From the NCBI GenBank assembly GCA_023663505.1, contig JAMPHH010000093.1:1-6870 (forward strand): 6,870 bases of DNA. Direction: 5' to 3'. The notes beneath the pieces were generated by a model, which saw nothing but the letters and a program-made list of their open reading frames with translations, searched no databases and was not told the origin of the DNA. The position numbers and the translations under genes are program-made. Positions 1 to 5,865 of this stretch are shown here, one piece after another (position 1 is the first letter of the stretch; each line of letters opens with the position of its first letter). The stretch comes from Muribaculum sp. Lineage in GTDB: Bacteria > Bacillota > Clostridia > Lachnospirales > Lachnospiraceae.

Positions 1-3000
1 ATGATAAGGTGTCCTTGAACGGAAATGCCAAGATCACGGCGGAGGCTTTGATGTTTACTAAAGCTTTGGCGGAGATAGACGGAACTTGGATCATCTATGA
101 CAGCAATCAACAATCCGCCCCTGCTCTGCTTAGCCAAAGCAGCATAGCCAATCCCGATATGTCCGGCGCACAGATTATCTCCATGGATTATCTGGACAAG
201 CGGGCAGCATCTTCCGCCAAGGCAGGGGGCGCTATGACCTATTCATTGACGAATGCGAAAGAATCCGCGTCCGTCCGCATACTGGATTACGCCTATCGGA
301 ACGCGTCGCCCCGCCTCCTGCAGCTTGGGGACAAGCTCTATCTGTTTTATTTAGATGGTGTGGAGGGGCGCAGCGACCAGAACCAGACGGCTCTTTTCTA
401 TCAGTTTTCCTCGGATAACGGCGCCACTTGGTCGGAAGCCTCCCGTGCGGATAACGGCGCCAACGAGACGGCGGACTTTGACTTTGATATCGCTACAGAT
501 GGAACTGACATCTATGTCATCTGGTCAGATGCGGGGGCTGTCTATGGAGATGAGTTCCTGTCCATGGACGCCACGGCTGCCATGGCAAAGGTTGGAAAAG
601 AAATGGATCTGATGCTGGCGGTAATTGATGGAGGCACAGGGGACGTTCGTAGCACTTCCGTGATCGAGACGGAAGCCGGAGATTTGCAGCCGCAGATTTA
701 TGCGGGGGATAACGGGGCGGTGACTGTCGCGTGGCTGACAAATGATGCTTCTGCGGCAGATGGTCTGCTTTCTAATGCGAGCCAGATGGGTATTTGTTAT
801 GCGTCCTCCACATCTGACTATCAGGTACAGACGCTTTCTCTGGAGGACGGGCAATATCCGCTGACATTGGCTGTCGGCCTGCTTGGGACGCAGGTCTGCG
901 TTGCTGTAGGTTTAGACACGGACGGCGATTTGAACACACAAGATGACAGGGATATTTACATAGCTTATCCCGCTGAATCCGGGAAATTATCCGCGATTAC
1001 GTCCAACGAGCTTGTGGATTCCGTTCCTCTCTTTGGCAGCGTGGGAGGACAGAACTGTCTGTTCTGGTATCAGGAGGGGAATATTGCCTACACGCCCGAT
1101 GGACAGACCGCCTTGTTTGTTCTGGCAGAGGAAAACCGTAATTCATCAGGGCAGGATTTCTCCCTGTTGGAATCGTCCGCAGGCGACGGGGAAGCGGCTC
1201 TTGTATGGACGGCCACTTCTCTGACGGAGGAGAACGGTGTGGACGTCTATTGTGCAGACTTTGACGGCAAGACGTGGTCTGCTCCGTACCGACTGGGAGC
1301 GCTTGACAGTGAATTCACGACACATTTGGACGGTTGGATGGACAGCACAGGATATCATCTGGCCTATCTGGGCAAAGAATACGCAGAGGACACGCTCAAT
1401 GCACATATCTGCTTAGGTGCGCCGAAGGAATTGACGGATACCGCTGTCACTTGGTATTCGGAAGCGGAGGAGCAGCTTGGAGAGTCCTATCCTTTGCAGC
1501 TGGTGGTGATGAATAACGGCAATCAGACTGTAAAGAGCTTGCAGATTTCCTCCAAAGACGGCAGTATTCAGGACGTGATCACCGATCTCTCCATTGCGCC
1601 GGGAACGTCTGGGGAAGTGACATGGAGCGGCGTCACGCTGCCCGAGGAGATGACAAAGCTCTACACCCAAGACCTCACCGTTTTTGCAGACGGGGAGACG
1701 AATAGGGAGGATAACTCCATATCGTTATCCTTGGGCGCGCCGGACTTTTCCATTGACGTGTATTCGGATTTTGCAGGCGGAGACCTCTATGCCGGAGTGA
1801 TCGTGACCAACAGCGGAATCCTTCCCTCGGACGCAATCATTAAGATTTATCGGGATGATGCTCATGAGCAGGAAATCTTCAGCACCGGAATCAGGGACAT
1901 TGCAGGCGGCGAGTCCAAGCTTACGCTTCTTGATATGACAAAACTGCATGAACTCACGCCGACCTTTTATTTCACTGTGTCCGATGCCAAGGGCATGGAG
2001 ATCTACACAAGTGACAATGAGGCATTCCTGTACGAGGGAAAGGGACTCTGGCTAGAGTATGACGATGGACAAGGGTCGGAACAGCCGGGAGTGAATAGGC
2101 TGCGCGCGGAGAAAACCAAGACGGTTTATGAATACGGGGACGCCTTAAACGTCGATGACCTGACTGTGACGCTGCTTGGGAGTGACGGCGCGGCAACAGA
2201 GACCGTCACCGATTACAGCACCAATGCGGACAGTATTGATATGCTTACATTGGGCGAGAAAACGCTGACCGTGACTTACGGAGAGTACAGCGCCTCTGTG
2301 ACGATTACAGTGGAGCCTTGCACATTAAAGGAAGCGAACACGGTTGTGACACTTCCCTATACATCATGCGTTTATGACGGCACGGCGAAGGAGCCGCTTC
2401 CGCAGTCCGTGAAAGTGAACGGCACGGAGCTGGTATATAAAACGGATTACACCGTATCTTGGAGCGACAATACCGCCATAGGAGATGCGACGATCGCTGT
2501 CACCGGACAGGGCAATTACCGGGGAACACTGAACTTTAGCTTTGCTATCACCAAAGAAGCGGTTGAAGAGGAAGGGTTTTATACCGTCACCTTCGACTTA
2601 AACGGTCATGGGACGCTTCCTCCCCTGACGGGCGTCAGACAGGGCAGCCTGATTGCTGAACCGCAGCCGCCCAAGGCGCAGGGGTATCGCTTTACAGGCT
2701 GGTATCAGGATAAGGAATGCACTGTCCTCTGGCAGTTTGATACGGACGTGGTAGAGGAAAATCTCACGCTGTATGCCGGCTGGCGTATTGTGATGGGCGG
2801 CGGTGACGGCAGTGGTGAGAGCGGCGGTGATCAAGATGAGGAGTTGAGCATACAGGAAATCCGCAGCCAGACCTACACAGGGAAAGCGCTCAAGCCCACG
2901 GTATGCGTCTATTCCGGCGACGGCTCCACTCCCTTAAAAGCCGGAAAAGACTATACGATAAAATACTATAATAATATTGACGCGGACACAGACGCAGAGA

Positions 3001-5042
3001 CGGGAATGGGCGGTATCAGCTCCACCGGGGAAGAAGCGGGGCAGGGCTTTACCAAACAGCTCGCCTATGTGGTCATTACCGGAAAGGGTAACTATAAAGG
3101 CACTGTCTATCAGAACTTCCATATTGTTCCTGCATCTGTCGCCAACAAGGAAGGCGATGACTCCGCCGCAGGATTTACTTTCAAATATACCAATCAACTG
3201 GCTGTAAACAGCAAGAAAGCGCAGAAGCCTTTCGGCTCTTTGAAGTACAAGAAAGCCTTGAGGGCGGGGAAGGATTATGAGGTCATTCTCACGGCGGTTA
3301 CAGCCTATGACGGGGCGGATCAGCAGCTTGCAAGCGGAAGCGTGGTGGCGCGTTCCACCGAGACAGGCGCACTCCCTGTCATTCCTGCCGGATATCGCGG
3401 AAGCTTTGCGATGCGTGTCAACGGTATCGGAAACTTTACAGGCTCGTTTGAGAAGACCATCTATGTGACGGATAAGAGTCATTTAATCAAAAGTGTGTCT
3501 GTCACGCTGGGCAAGAACCAGAAAAAGACGGATTACACGGGACAGAATATCATTTTGCGCCCCGGGTATTACGATGCGTCCGCCAAGGCATACTATGCCG
3601 TTGGAGAGGACGGAACCATAAGCGCTCAGGCGGAAGCCAACGGTGACAATGTATTTACCGTAAAGGTTGGGAAAGAATACCTGCTGTACGGAAGAGATTA
3701 CACGGTCAGCTATAAAAACCACCGCAGCGTGGGAACGGCGACCATGACTCTCACGGGCAAGGGCGATTATGCGGGCAGCAAGAGTGTGACTTTCCAAATC
3801 AAGGGCAGCACTTTTAATGCTAAGACAATCCGTGTGGACGGTCTGCAGACCGCATTGAATTATAGCGGAAAAGCACTGACTCAAAGCGGTGTGATATTGA
3901 CGGAGATCAATACGTCTAAGCCACTTGTATCCGGAAGAGATTATACAGTCACCTATAAAAATAATATCAAAAAAGGTACTGCCACCATGATCTTCACTGC
4001 AAAGCCTTCCGCGGGATACAGCGGCAGTTTTCAGAAAACCTTCCGCATAACGGCGGCGCCGCTGGCAGATACGGTGAAGGTTACTGCGGTCAATACCGCG
4101 CAGGATCAGATTGTATATGAGGGTACGAAGATCAGGCTGGACGGAACGGTTGTCTACACGAGAGAGGGAGCAAAGCCGTCGGGACGCATACAGCTTTGCA
4201 ACAGCGCTACCGGCGGGGTGTTAAAGGAAGGTACGGATTATACCGTTACCTATCAAAACAACACCACGGTTACCGCGGCCGGCACCAATCAGGCTGTCAT
4301 ATTGCTGAAAGGCAAGAATAATTATACGGGAACGTTACAGGTGGATTTCCGAATCAGTGCCGCTTCGCTGGTAGAACAGTCCGGCTTGAAGGCGACTGCC
4401 GCCTCCGTTGCTTTCAACGATAAAAAGGCGGAGGATTATGAGTACCGTCCGACAATCAAGCTTATGGACGGTAAAAAGGCATTGCGTGCAAAGACGGATT
4501 ATGAGGTGACTTATGTGAATTGCACACAGAAAGCCGTGGCAGCTTATCTGGCGGCGCTTTCCGATTCCGCTCTCACGGGACAAGCCTATGAGGAGATGAG
4601 GCCTTATGCCCGAATTGAGGCAAAGGAGGGCAGCGGTTATCAAGGGAGTATGATGGTTGATCTGACGATTTATAGCACCAAGCTCAGCGCAGCTACTCTC
4701 TATGTGGTGATTGCACCGGATGCCCGCCAGACCACTTACAGCGGCAGACAGGTAACGCCCGAGGTCACGGTTTATTACGGAGACAAACAGGCCGTCAAAG
4801 CCGCAAAACAGGCTCAGGAGACGTCGGAAGCCGTTCTGACAAATGAGTCCGGCTCATACAAGCTGACGAAACTAACCTTAAAGTCCGACGAAACAGCGGG
4901 AGATTATACGCTTCTCTATGGCGCAAATATTGCGGCGGGCAGGAACAAGGGGAGCGTCACCATAAACGGCGCCGGACTGTATGGCGGAAAAGTAACAGTG
5001 AAATTTACAATCAACCCAAGGGATGTATATTCACAATCCTAA
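1..5042 (+). CDS. Large multidomain secreted/surface protein (Asp-box, CARDB-like, Big_3-like, InlB-type and MBG-like repeats), 5' end outside window
   Basis: The frame is open to the left edge, so the GTG at 9 is probably an internal Val codon; residues below count from it. No signal peptide is visible because the N-terminus is missing. Residues 134-141 form a canonical Asp box (SSDNGATW) and 419-424 a degenerate one (DGKTWS). Repeated strand-like segments ending in W or Y through about residue 470 suggest a beta-propeller. An Asp-rich stretch at 303-315 (DTDGDLN start) resembles a calcium loop. Two CARDB-like domains follow (about 475-575 and 579-690), then a Big_3-like domain (695-770), an MBG-like repeat (771-848), an InlB/Flg_new-type repeat (857-927, ending LYAGW), a Gly/Asp-rich linker (928-945), and seven more MBG-like repeats to the end. 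The DY[TE]V-type signatures start at 813, 981, 1089, 1230, 1311, 1410, 1497 and 1632. The C-terminus has no LPXTG, membrane helix or S-layer domain, so any anchor must be N-terminal. Adhesion or glycan binding is inferred; no enzyme active site was recognised. Confidence 0.85.
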   Translation, partial: DKVSLNGNAKITAEALMFTKALAEIDGTWIIYDSNQQSAPALLSQSSIANPDMSGAQIISMDYLDKRAASSAKAGGAMTYSLTNAKESASVRILDYAYRNASPRLLQLGDKLYLFYLDGVEGRSDQNQTALFYQFSSDNGATWSEASRADNGANETADFDFDIATDGTDIYVIWSDAGAVYGDEFLSMDATAAMAKVGKEMDLMLAVIDGGTGDVRSTSVIETEAGDLQPQIYAGDNGAVTVAWLTNDASAADGLLSNASQMGICYASSTSDYQVQTLSLEDGQYPLTLAVGLLGTQVCVAVGLDTDGDLNTQDDRDIYIAYPAESGKLSAITSNELVDSVPLFGSVGGQNCLFWYQEGNIAYTPDGQTALFVLAEENRNSSGQDFSLLESSAGDGEAALVWTATSLTEENGVDVYCADFDGKTWSAPYRLGALDSEFTTHLDGWMDSTGYHLAYLGKEYAEDTLNAHICLGAPKELTDTAVTWYSEAEEQLGESYPLQLVVMNNGNQTVKSLQISSKDGSIQDVITDLSIAPGTSGEVTWSGVTLPEEMTKLYTQDLTVFADGETNREDNSISLSLGAPDFSIDVYSDFAGGDLYAGVIVTNSGILPSDAIIKIYRDDAHEQEIFSTGIRDIAGGESKLTLLDMTKLHELTPTFYFTVSDAKGMEIYTSDNEAFLYEGKGLWLEYDDGQGSEQPGVNRLRAEKTKTVYEYGDALNVDDLTVTLLGSDGAATETVTDYSTNADSIDMLTLGEKTLTVTYGEYSASVTITVEPCTLKEANTVVTLPYTSCVYDGTAKEPLPQSVKVNGTELVYKTDYTVSWSDNTAIGDATIAVTGQGNYRGTLNFSFAITKEAVEEEGFYTVTFDLNGHGTLPPLTGVRQGSLIAEPQPPKAQGYRFTGWYQDKECTVLWQFDTDVVEENLTLYAGWRIVMGGGDGSGESGGDQDEELSIQEIRSQTYTGKALKPTVCVYSGDGSTPLKAGKDYTIKYYNNIDADTDAETGMGGISSTGEEAGQGFTKQLAYVVITGKGNYKGTVYQNFHIVPASVANKEGDDSAAGFTFKYTNQLAVNSKKAQKPFGSLKYKKALRAGKDYEVILTAVTAYDGADQQLASGSVVARSTETGALPVIPAGYRGSFAMRVNGIGNFTGSFEKTIYVTDKSHLIKSVSVTLGKNQKKTDYTGQNIILRPGYYDASAKAYYAVGEDGTISAQAEANGDNVFTVKVGKEYLLYGRDYTVSYKNHRSVGTATMTLTGKGDYAGSKSVTFQIKGSTFNAKTIRVDGLQTALNYSGKALTQSGVILTEINTSKPLVSGRDYTVTYKNNIKKGTATMIFTAKPSAGYSGSFQKTFRITAAPLADTVKVTAVNTAQDQIVYEGTKIRLDGTVVYTREGAKPSGRIQLCNSATGGVLKEGTDYTVTYQNNTTVTAAGTNQAVILLKGKNNYTGTLQVDFRISAASLVEQSGLKATAASVAFNDKKAEDYEYRPTIKLMDGKKALRAKTDYEVTYVNCTQKAVAAYLAALSDSALTGQAYEEMRPYARIEAKEGSGYQGSMMVDLTIYSTKLSAATLYVVIAPDARQTTYSGRQVTPEVTVYYGDKQAVKAAKQAQETSEAVLTNESGSYKLTKLTLKSDETAGDYTLLYGANIAAGRNKGSVTINGAGLYGGKVTVKFTINPRDVYSQS

Positions 5043-5126
5043 GTAATTGACTTAAGCTGATGGACGGTATTGTTCCTGTGAAGGCCATCAAACAAACGTA
5101 AGAGATTTGATAAATTGTATGAACTT

Positions 5127-5171
5127 GGGGCTGCCGCTTCACGATATTTCAATCGTTAAAGCGACAGCCCC
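5127..5171. terminator. Long hairpin between convergent genes, probable bidirectional terminator
   Basis: A 13-base arm (GGGGCTGCCGCTT, 5127-5139) faces AAGCGACAGCCCC (5159-5171). A second inner stem, ACGAT (5141-5145) with ATCGT (5152-5156), closes a six-base loop. The one mismatch in the outer stem is C-A on the plus strand but a U-G wobble in minus-strand RNA, so the fold is best for the PFL operon transcript. It lies 84 bases after the surface-protein stop and 48 bases past the GrcA-like stop. Neither side has a strong U tract (TTAAAA on the plus side, AAGTTC on the minus side), so it could be a weak terminator or a 3'-end stabiliser. Confidence 0.6.
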
Positions 5172-5189
5172 TTAAAACTGTCAAATATT

Positions 5190-5207
5190 AGATTGTGTTC
5201 GCAATCT
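5190..5207 (-). other. Small hairpin just downstream of the GrcA-like gene
   Basis: AGATTG (5190-5195) and CAATCT (5202-5207) form a perfect six-base-pair stem with a six-base loop, 12 bases after the end of the radical-domain gene. In minus-strand RNA it is followed by AATATTTGACAGTTTT, which is U-rich but not a clean tract. It may assist termination ahead of the larger hairpin. A chance occurrence cannot be excluded. Confidence 0.3.
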
Positions 5208-5219
5208 GCCCGGAGTCGC

Positions 5220-5462
5220 TTAGATGGACTCGTGGAAAGTACGGGAGATTACGTCAGCCTGCTGCTCGGGCGTCAGCTTGATGAAGTTTACTGCATAGCC
5301 GGACACGCGGATCGTAAGCTGAGGATAGTTCTCGGGATGTTTCTGTGCATCCAGCAGAGTGTCTCTGTTGAGAACGTTTACATTCAGATGATGACCGCCT
5401 TTGGTAGCGTAGCCATCCAGTAAGTTTACAAGGTTGTCAACCTGTGCGGAATTTGTAGCCAT
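5220..5462 (-). CDS. grcA: Free-standing glycyl radical domain of pyruvate formate-lyase (GrcA/YfiD-like)
   Basis: This 80-residue protein matches the C-terminal radical domain of PFL. It has a docking segment GGHHLNVNVLNRDTLLDA (22-39), the HPENYPQLT stretch (42-50), the radical loop RVSGYAVNF (52-60) with Gly55 as the residue that would carry the radical, and the usual ending LTPEQQADVISRTFHES. Gly55 corresponds to Gly734 of E. coli PflB. In E. coli, GrcA replaces the radical domain of oxygen-cleaved PFL. Here the neighbouring core lacks that domain entirely, so this protein is probably an obligate subunit rather than a repair part. The N-terminus is shorter than E. coli GrcA and starts near the natural domain boundary. 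The ATG start is supported by an AGGAGG site eight bases upstream. It is the last gene of the operon, followed by hairpins. The activating enzyme gene (pflA) does not follow it in this window. Confidence 0.93.
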   Translation of the reverse strand: MATNSAQVDNLVNLLDGYATKGGHHLNVNVLNRDTLLDAQKHPENYPQLTIRVSGYAVNFIKLTPEQQADVISRTFHESI

Positions 5463-5470
5463 TTGTTTGT

Positions 5471-5476
5471 CCTCCT
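5471..5476 (-). promoter_or_regulatory. Shine-Dalgarno site of the GrcA-like gene
   Basis: In minus orientation the sequence reads AGGAGGACAAACAAATG, a perfect AGGAGG eight bases before the ATG. It fixes the start codon and shows that the radical domain is translated independently instead of arising from a frameshifted full-length PFL. Confidence 0.85.
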
Positions 5477-5492
5477 ATTCGATTTTATGTTT

Positions 5493-5519
5493 GCCCGGAG
5501 GGCGGCAAGCCCCCCGGAC
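5493..5519 (-). promoter_or_regulatory. GC-rich intercistronic hairpin ahead of the GrcA-like gene
   Basis: In minus-strand RNA, GUCCGGGGGGC pairs with GCCCUCCGGGC around a five-base loop (UUGCC), giving 11 base pairs including two G-U wobbles. On the plus strand the same two positions are mismatches, which fits selection on the minus transcript. The hairpin lies in the 89-base gap between the small cysteine protein and the radical-domain gene, 16 bases before the Shine-Dalgarno site. It is followed by AAACATAAAATC, not a U tract, so a classical terminator is unlikely. A processing or stabilising element that lifts expression of the last gene, or a partial attenuator, is more plausible. The function is inferred. 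Confidence 0.6.
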
Positions 5520-5551
5520 AGGTTGTTTATGGTTCTCATGAGGAATGCGCG

Positions 5552-5755
5552 CTATTTATAGTCGTCCAATCCCTCGTGAAGCGTCGGTACACTACAGGCC
5601 AACGGTGTTCTGGAACAATCCGTGCAGCCCATGGTCTGAACGTTCTTTGATGTCTCCTCTTCGGTATTGGCGTCCACATTGACATGTCCGACGCCGCCCT
5701 GTATGCCGGAATCCAGCATTTTTACAAGGTCATCAATCATCTGTTTCTCGTCCAT
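5552..5755 (-). CDS. Small cysteine-containing protein resembling the N-terminal part of a PFL radical domain, without the radical glycine loop
   Basis: I do not recognise a named family for this 67-residue protein. Residues 6-30 (from MIDDLVKMLD to VNVDAN) align without gaps to residues 7-31 of the downstream GrcA-like protein (from QVDNLVNLLD to VNVLN), sharing the D-LV-LD helix, the GG turn and the H-NV strand. After that the similarity stops: the YPQLTIRVSGYA loop is absent. Instead there is an acidic stretch (TEEE) and a tail with Cys44, Cys47 and Cys54 (C-x2-C-x6-C), ending LHEGLDDYK. A perfect AGGAGG six bases before the ATG and a place inside the PFL operon argue that it is expressed. 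A plausible reading is a paralogue of the radical domain that docks on the PFL core and uses its cysteines for metal binding or redox sensing. A degenerate remnant is the alternative. The function is unknown. Confidence 0.75.
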   Translation of the reverse strand: MDEKQMIDDLVKMLDSGIQGGVGHVNVDANTEEETSKNVQTMGCTDCSRTPLACSVPTLHEGLDDYK

Positions 5756-5761
5756 TGTGTG

Positions 5762-5767
5762 CCTCCT
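5762..5767 (-). promoter_or_regulatory. Shine-Dalgarno site of the small cysteine protein
   Basis: In minus orientation the sequence reads AGGAGGCACACAATG, a perfect AGGAGG six bases before the ATG. Such a strong site supports this short frame as a translated gene and selects its start codon. Confidence 0.8.
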
Positions 5768-5778
5768 GTGATCCTTGC

Positions 5779-5811
5779 AAGTTATTTGTTCAGATCGAGT
5801 TCGAGTATCAC
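5779..5811 (-). repeat. Diverged direct copy of the 3' end of pflB, in the intergenic gap
   Basis: These 33 bases repeat the last codons, stop and first bases after pflB (5834-5865), offset by 55 bases. The two copies differ by one substitution and one single-base insertion. Read on the minus strand, the copy still spells LELDLNK followed by TAA. The substitution (CTG here, TTG in pflB) is synonymous for Leu, which hints that the copy diverged as coding sequence, for example in a paralogue or another allele, before ending up here. Confidence 0.8.
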
Positions 5812-5820
5812 ACGGTGATA
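5806..5820. repeat. Small inverted repeat in the pflB downstream gap
   Basis: TATCAC (5806-5811) and GTGATA (5815-5820) form a perfect six-base-pair stem around a three-base loop, at the edge of the duplicated pflB tail. Another GTGAT follows at 5824-5828. It could form a small intercistronic RNA hairpin, or it may simply be a by-product of the duplication. Confidence 0.45.
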
Positions 5821-5833
5821 TCGTGATCCCCGA

Positions 5834-5865
5834 AAGTTATTTGTTCAAATCGAGTTCGATATCAC
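5834..5865 (-). repeat. Native copy of the direct repeat at the 3' end of pflB
   Basis: This is the partner of the copy at 5779-5811. It covers the final codons (ending ELDLNK), the TAA stop at 5837-5839 and three bases beyond it. It lies within the reading frame that continues into the conserved PFL core, so it is the original or functional copy. Confidence 0.8.

Noticed and set aside
9..11. GTG as the true start of the large plus-strand gene
   Set aside because: The frame remains open to the window edge, there is no ribosome binding site in the few bases present, and the encoded start has no signal peptide. The gene very likely begins upstream.
2934..3482. 182-residue minus-strand frame
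   Set aside because: It lies fully inside the repeat region of the large plus-strand gene, has no ribosome binding site that I can see, and shows no recognisable domain. It is a shadow of the coding strand.
4990..5042. Sortase (LPXTG) or membrane anchor at the end of the large protein
   Set aside because: The final residues (FTINPRDVYSQS) contain no LPXTG-like motif, hydrophobic helix or positive tail.
5047..5073. Possible promoter (TTGACT, then TATTGT) after the large gene
   Set aside because: The spacer is only 15 bases, the second box is a poor match, and no plus-strand gene follows it.
5193..5423. Plus-strand frame over the radical-domain gene
   Set aside because: It is antisense to the GrcA-like gene, whose conserved protein sequence explains the open frame.
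5220..5839. Split PFL produced by a recent frameshift or sequencing error
   Set aside because: The radical domain has its own ATG and perfect ribosome binding site, and another gene lies between the two parts, so a single indel cannot explain the layout.
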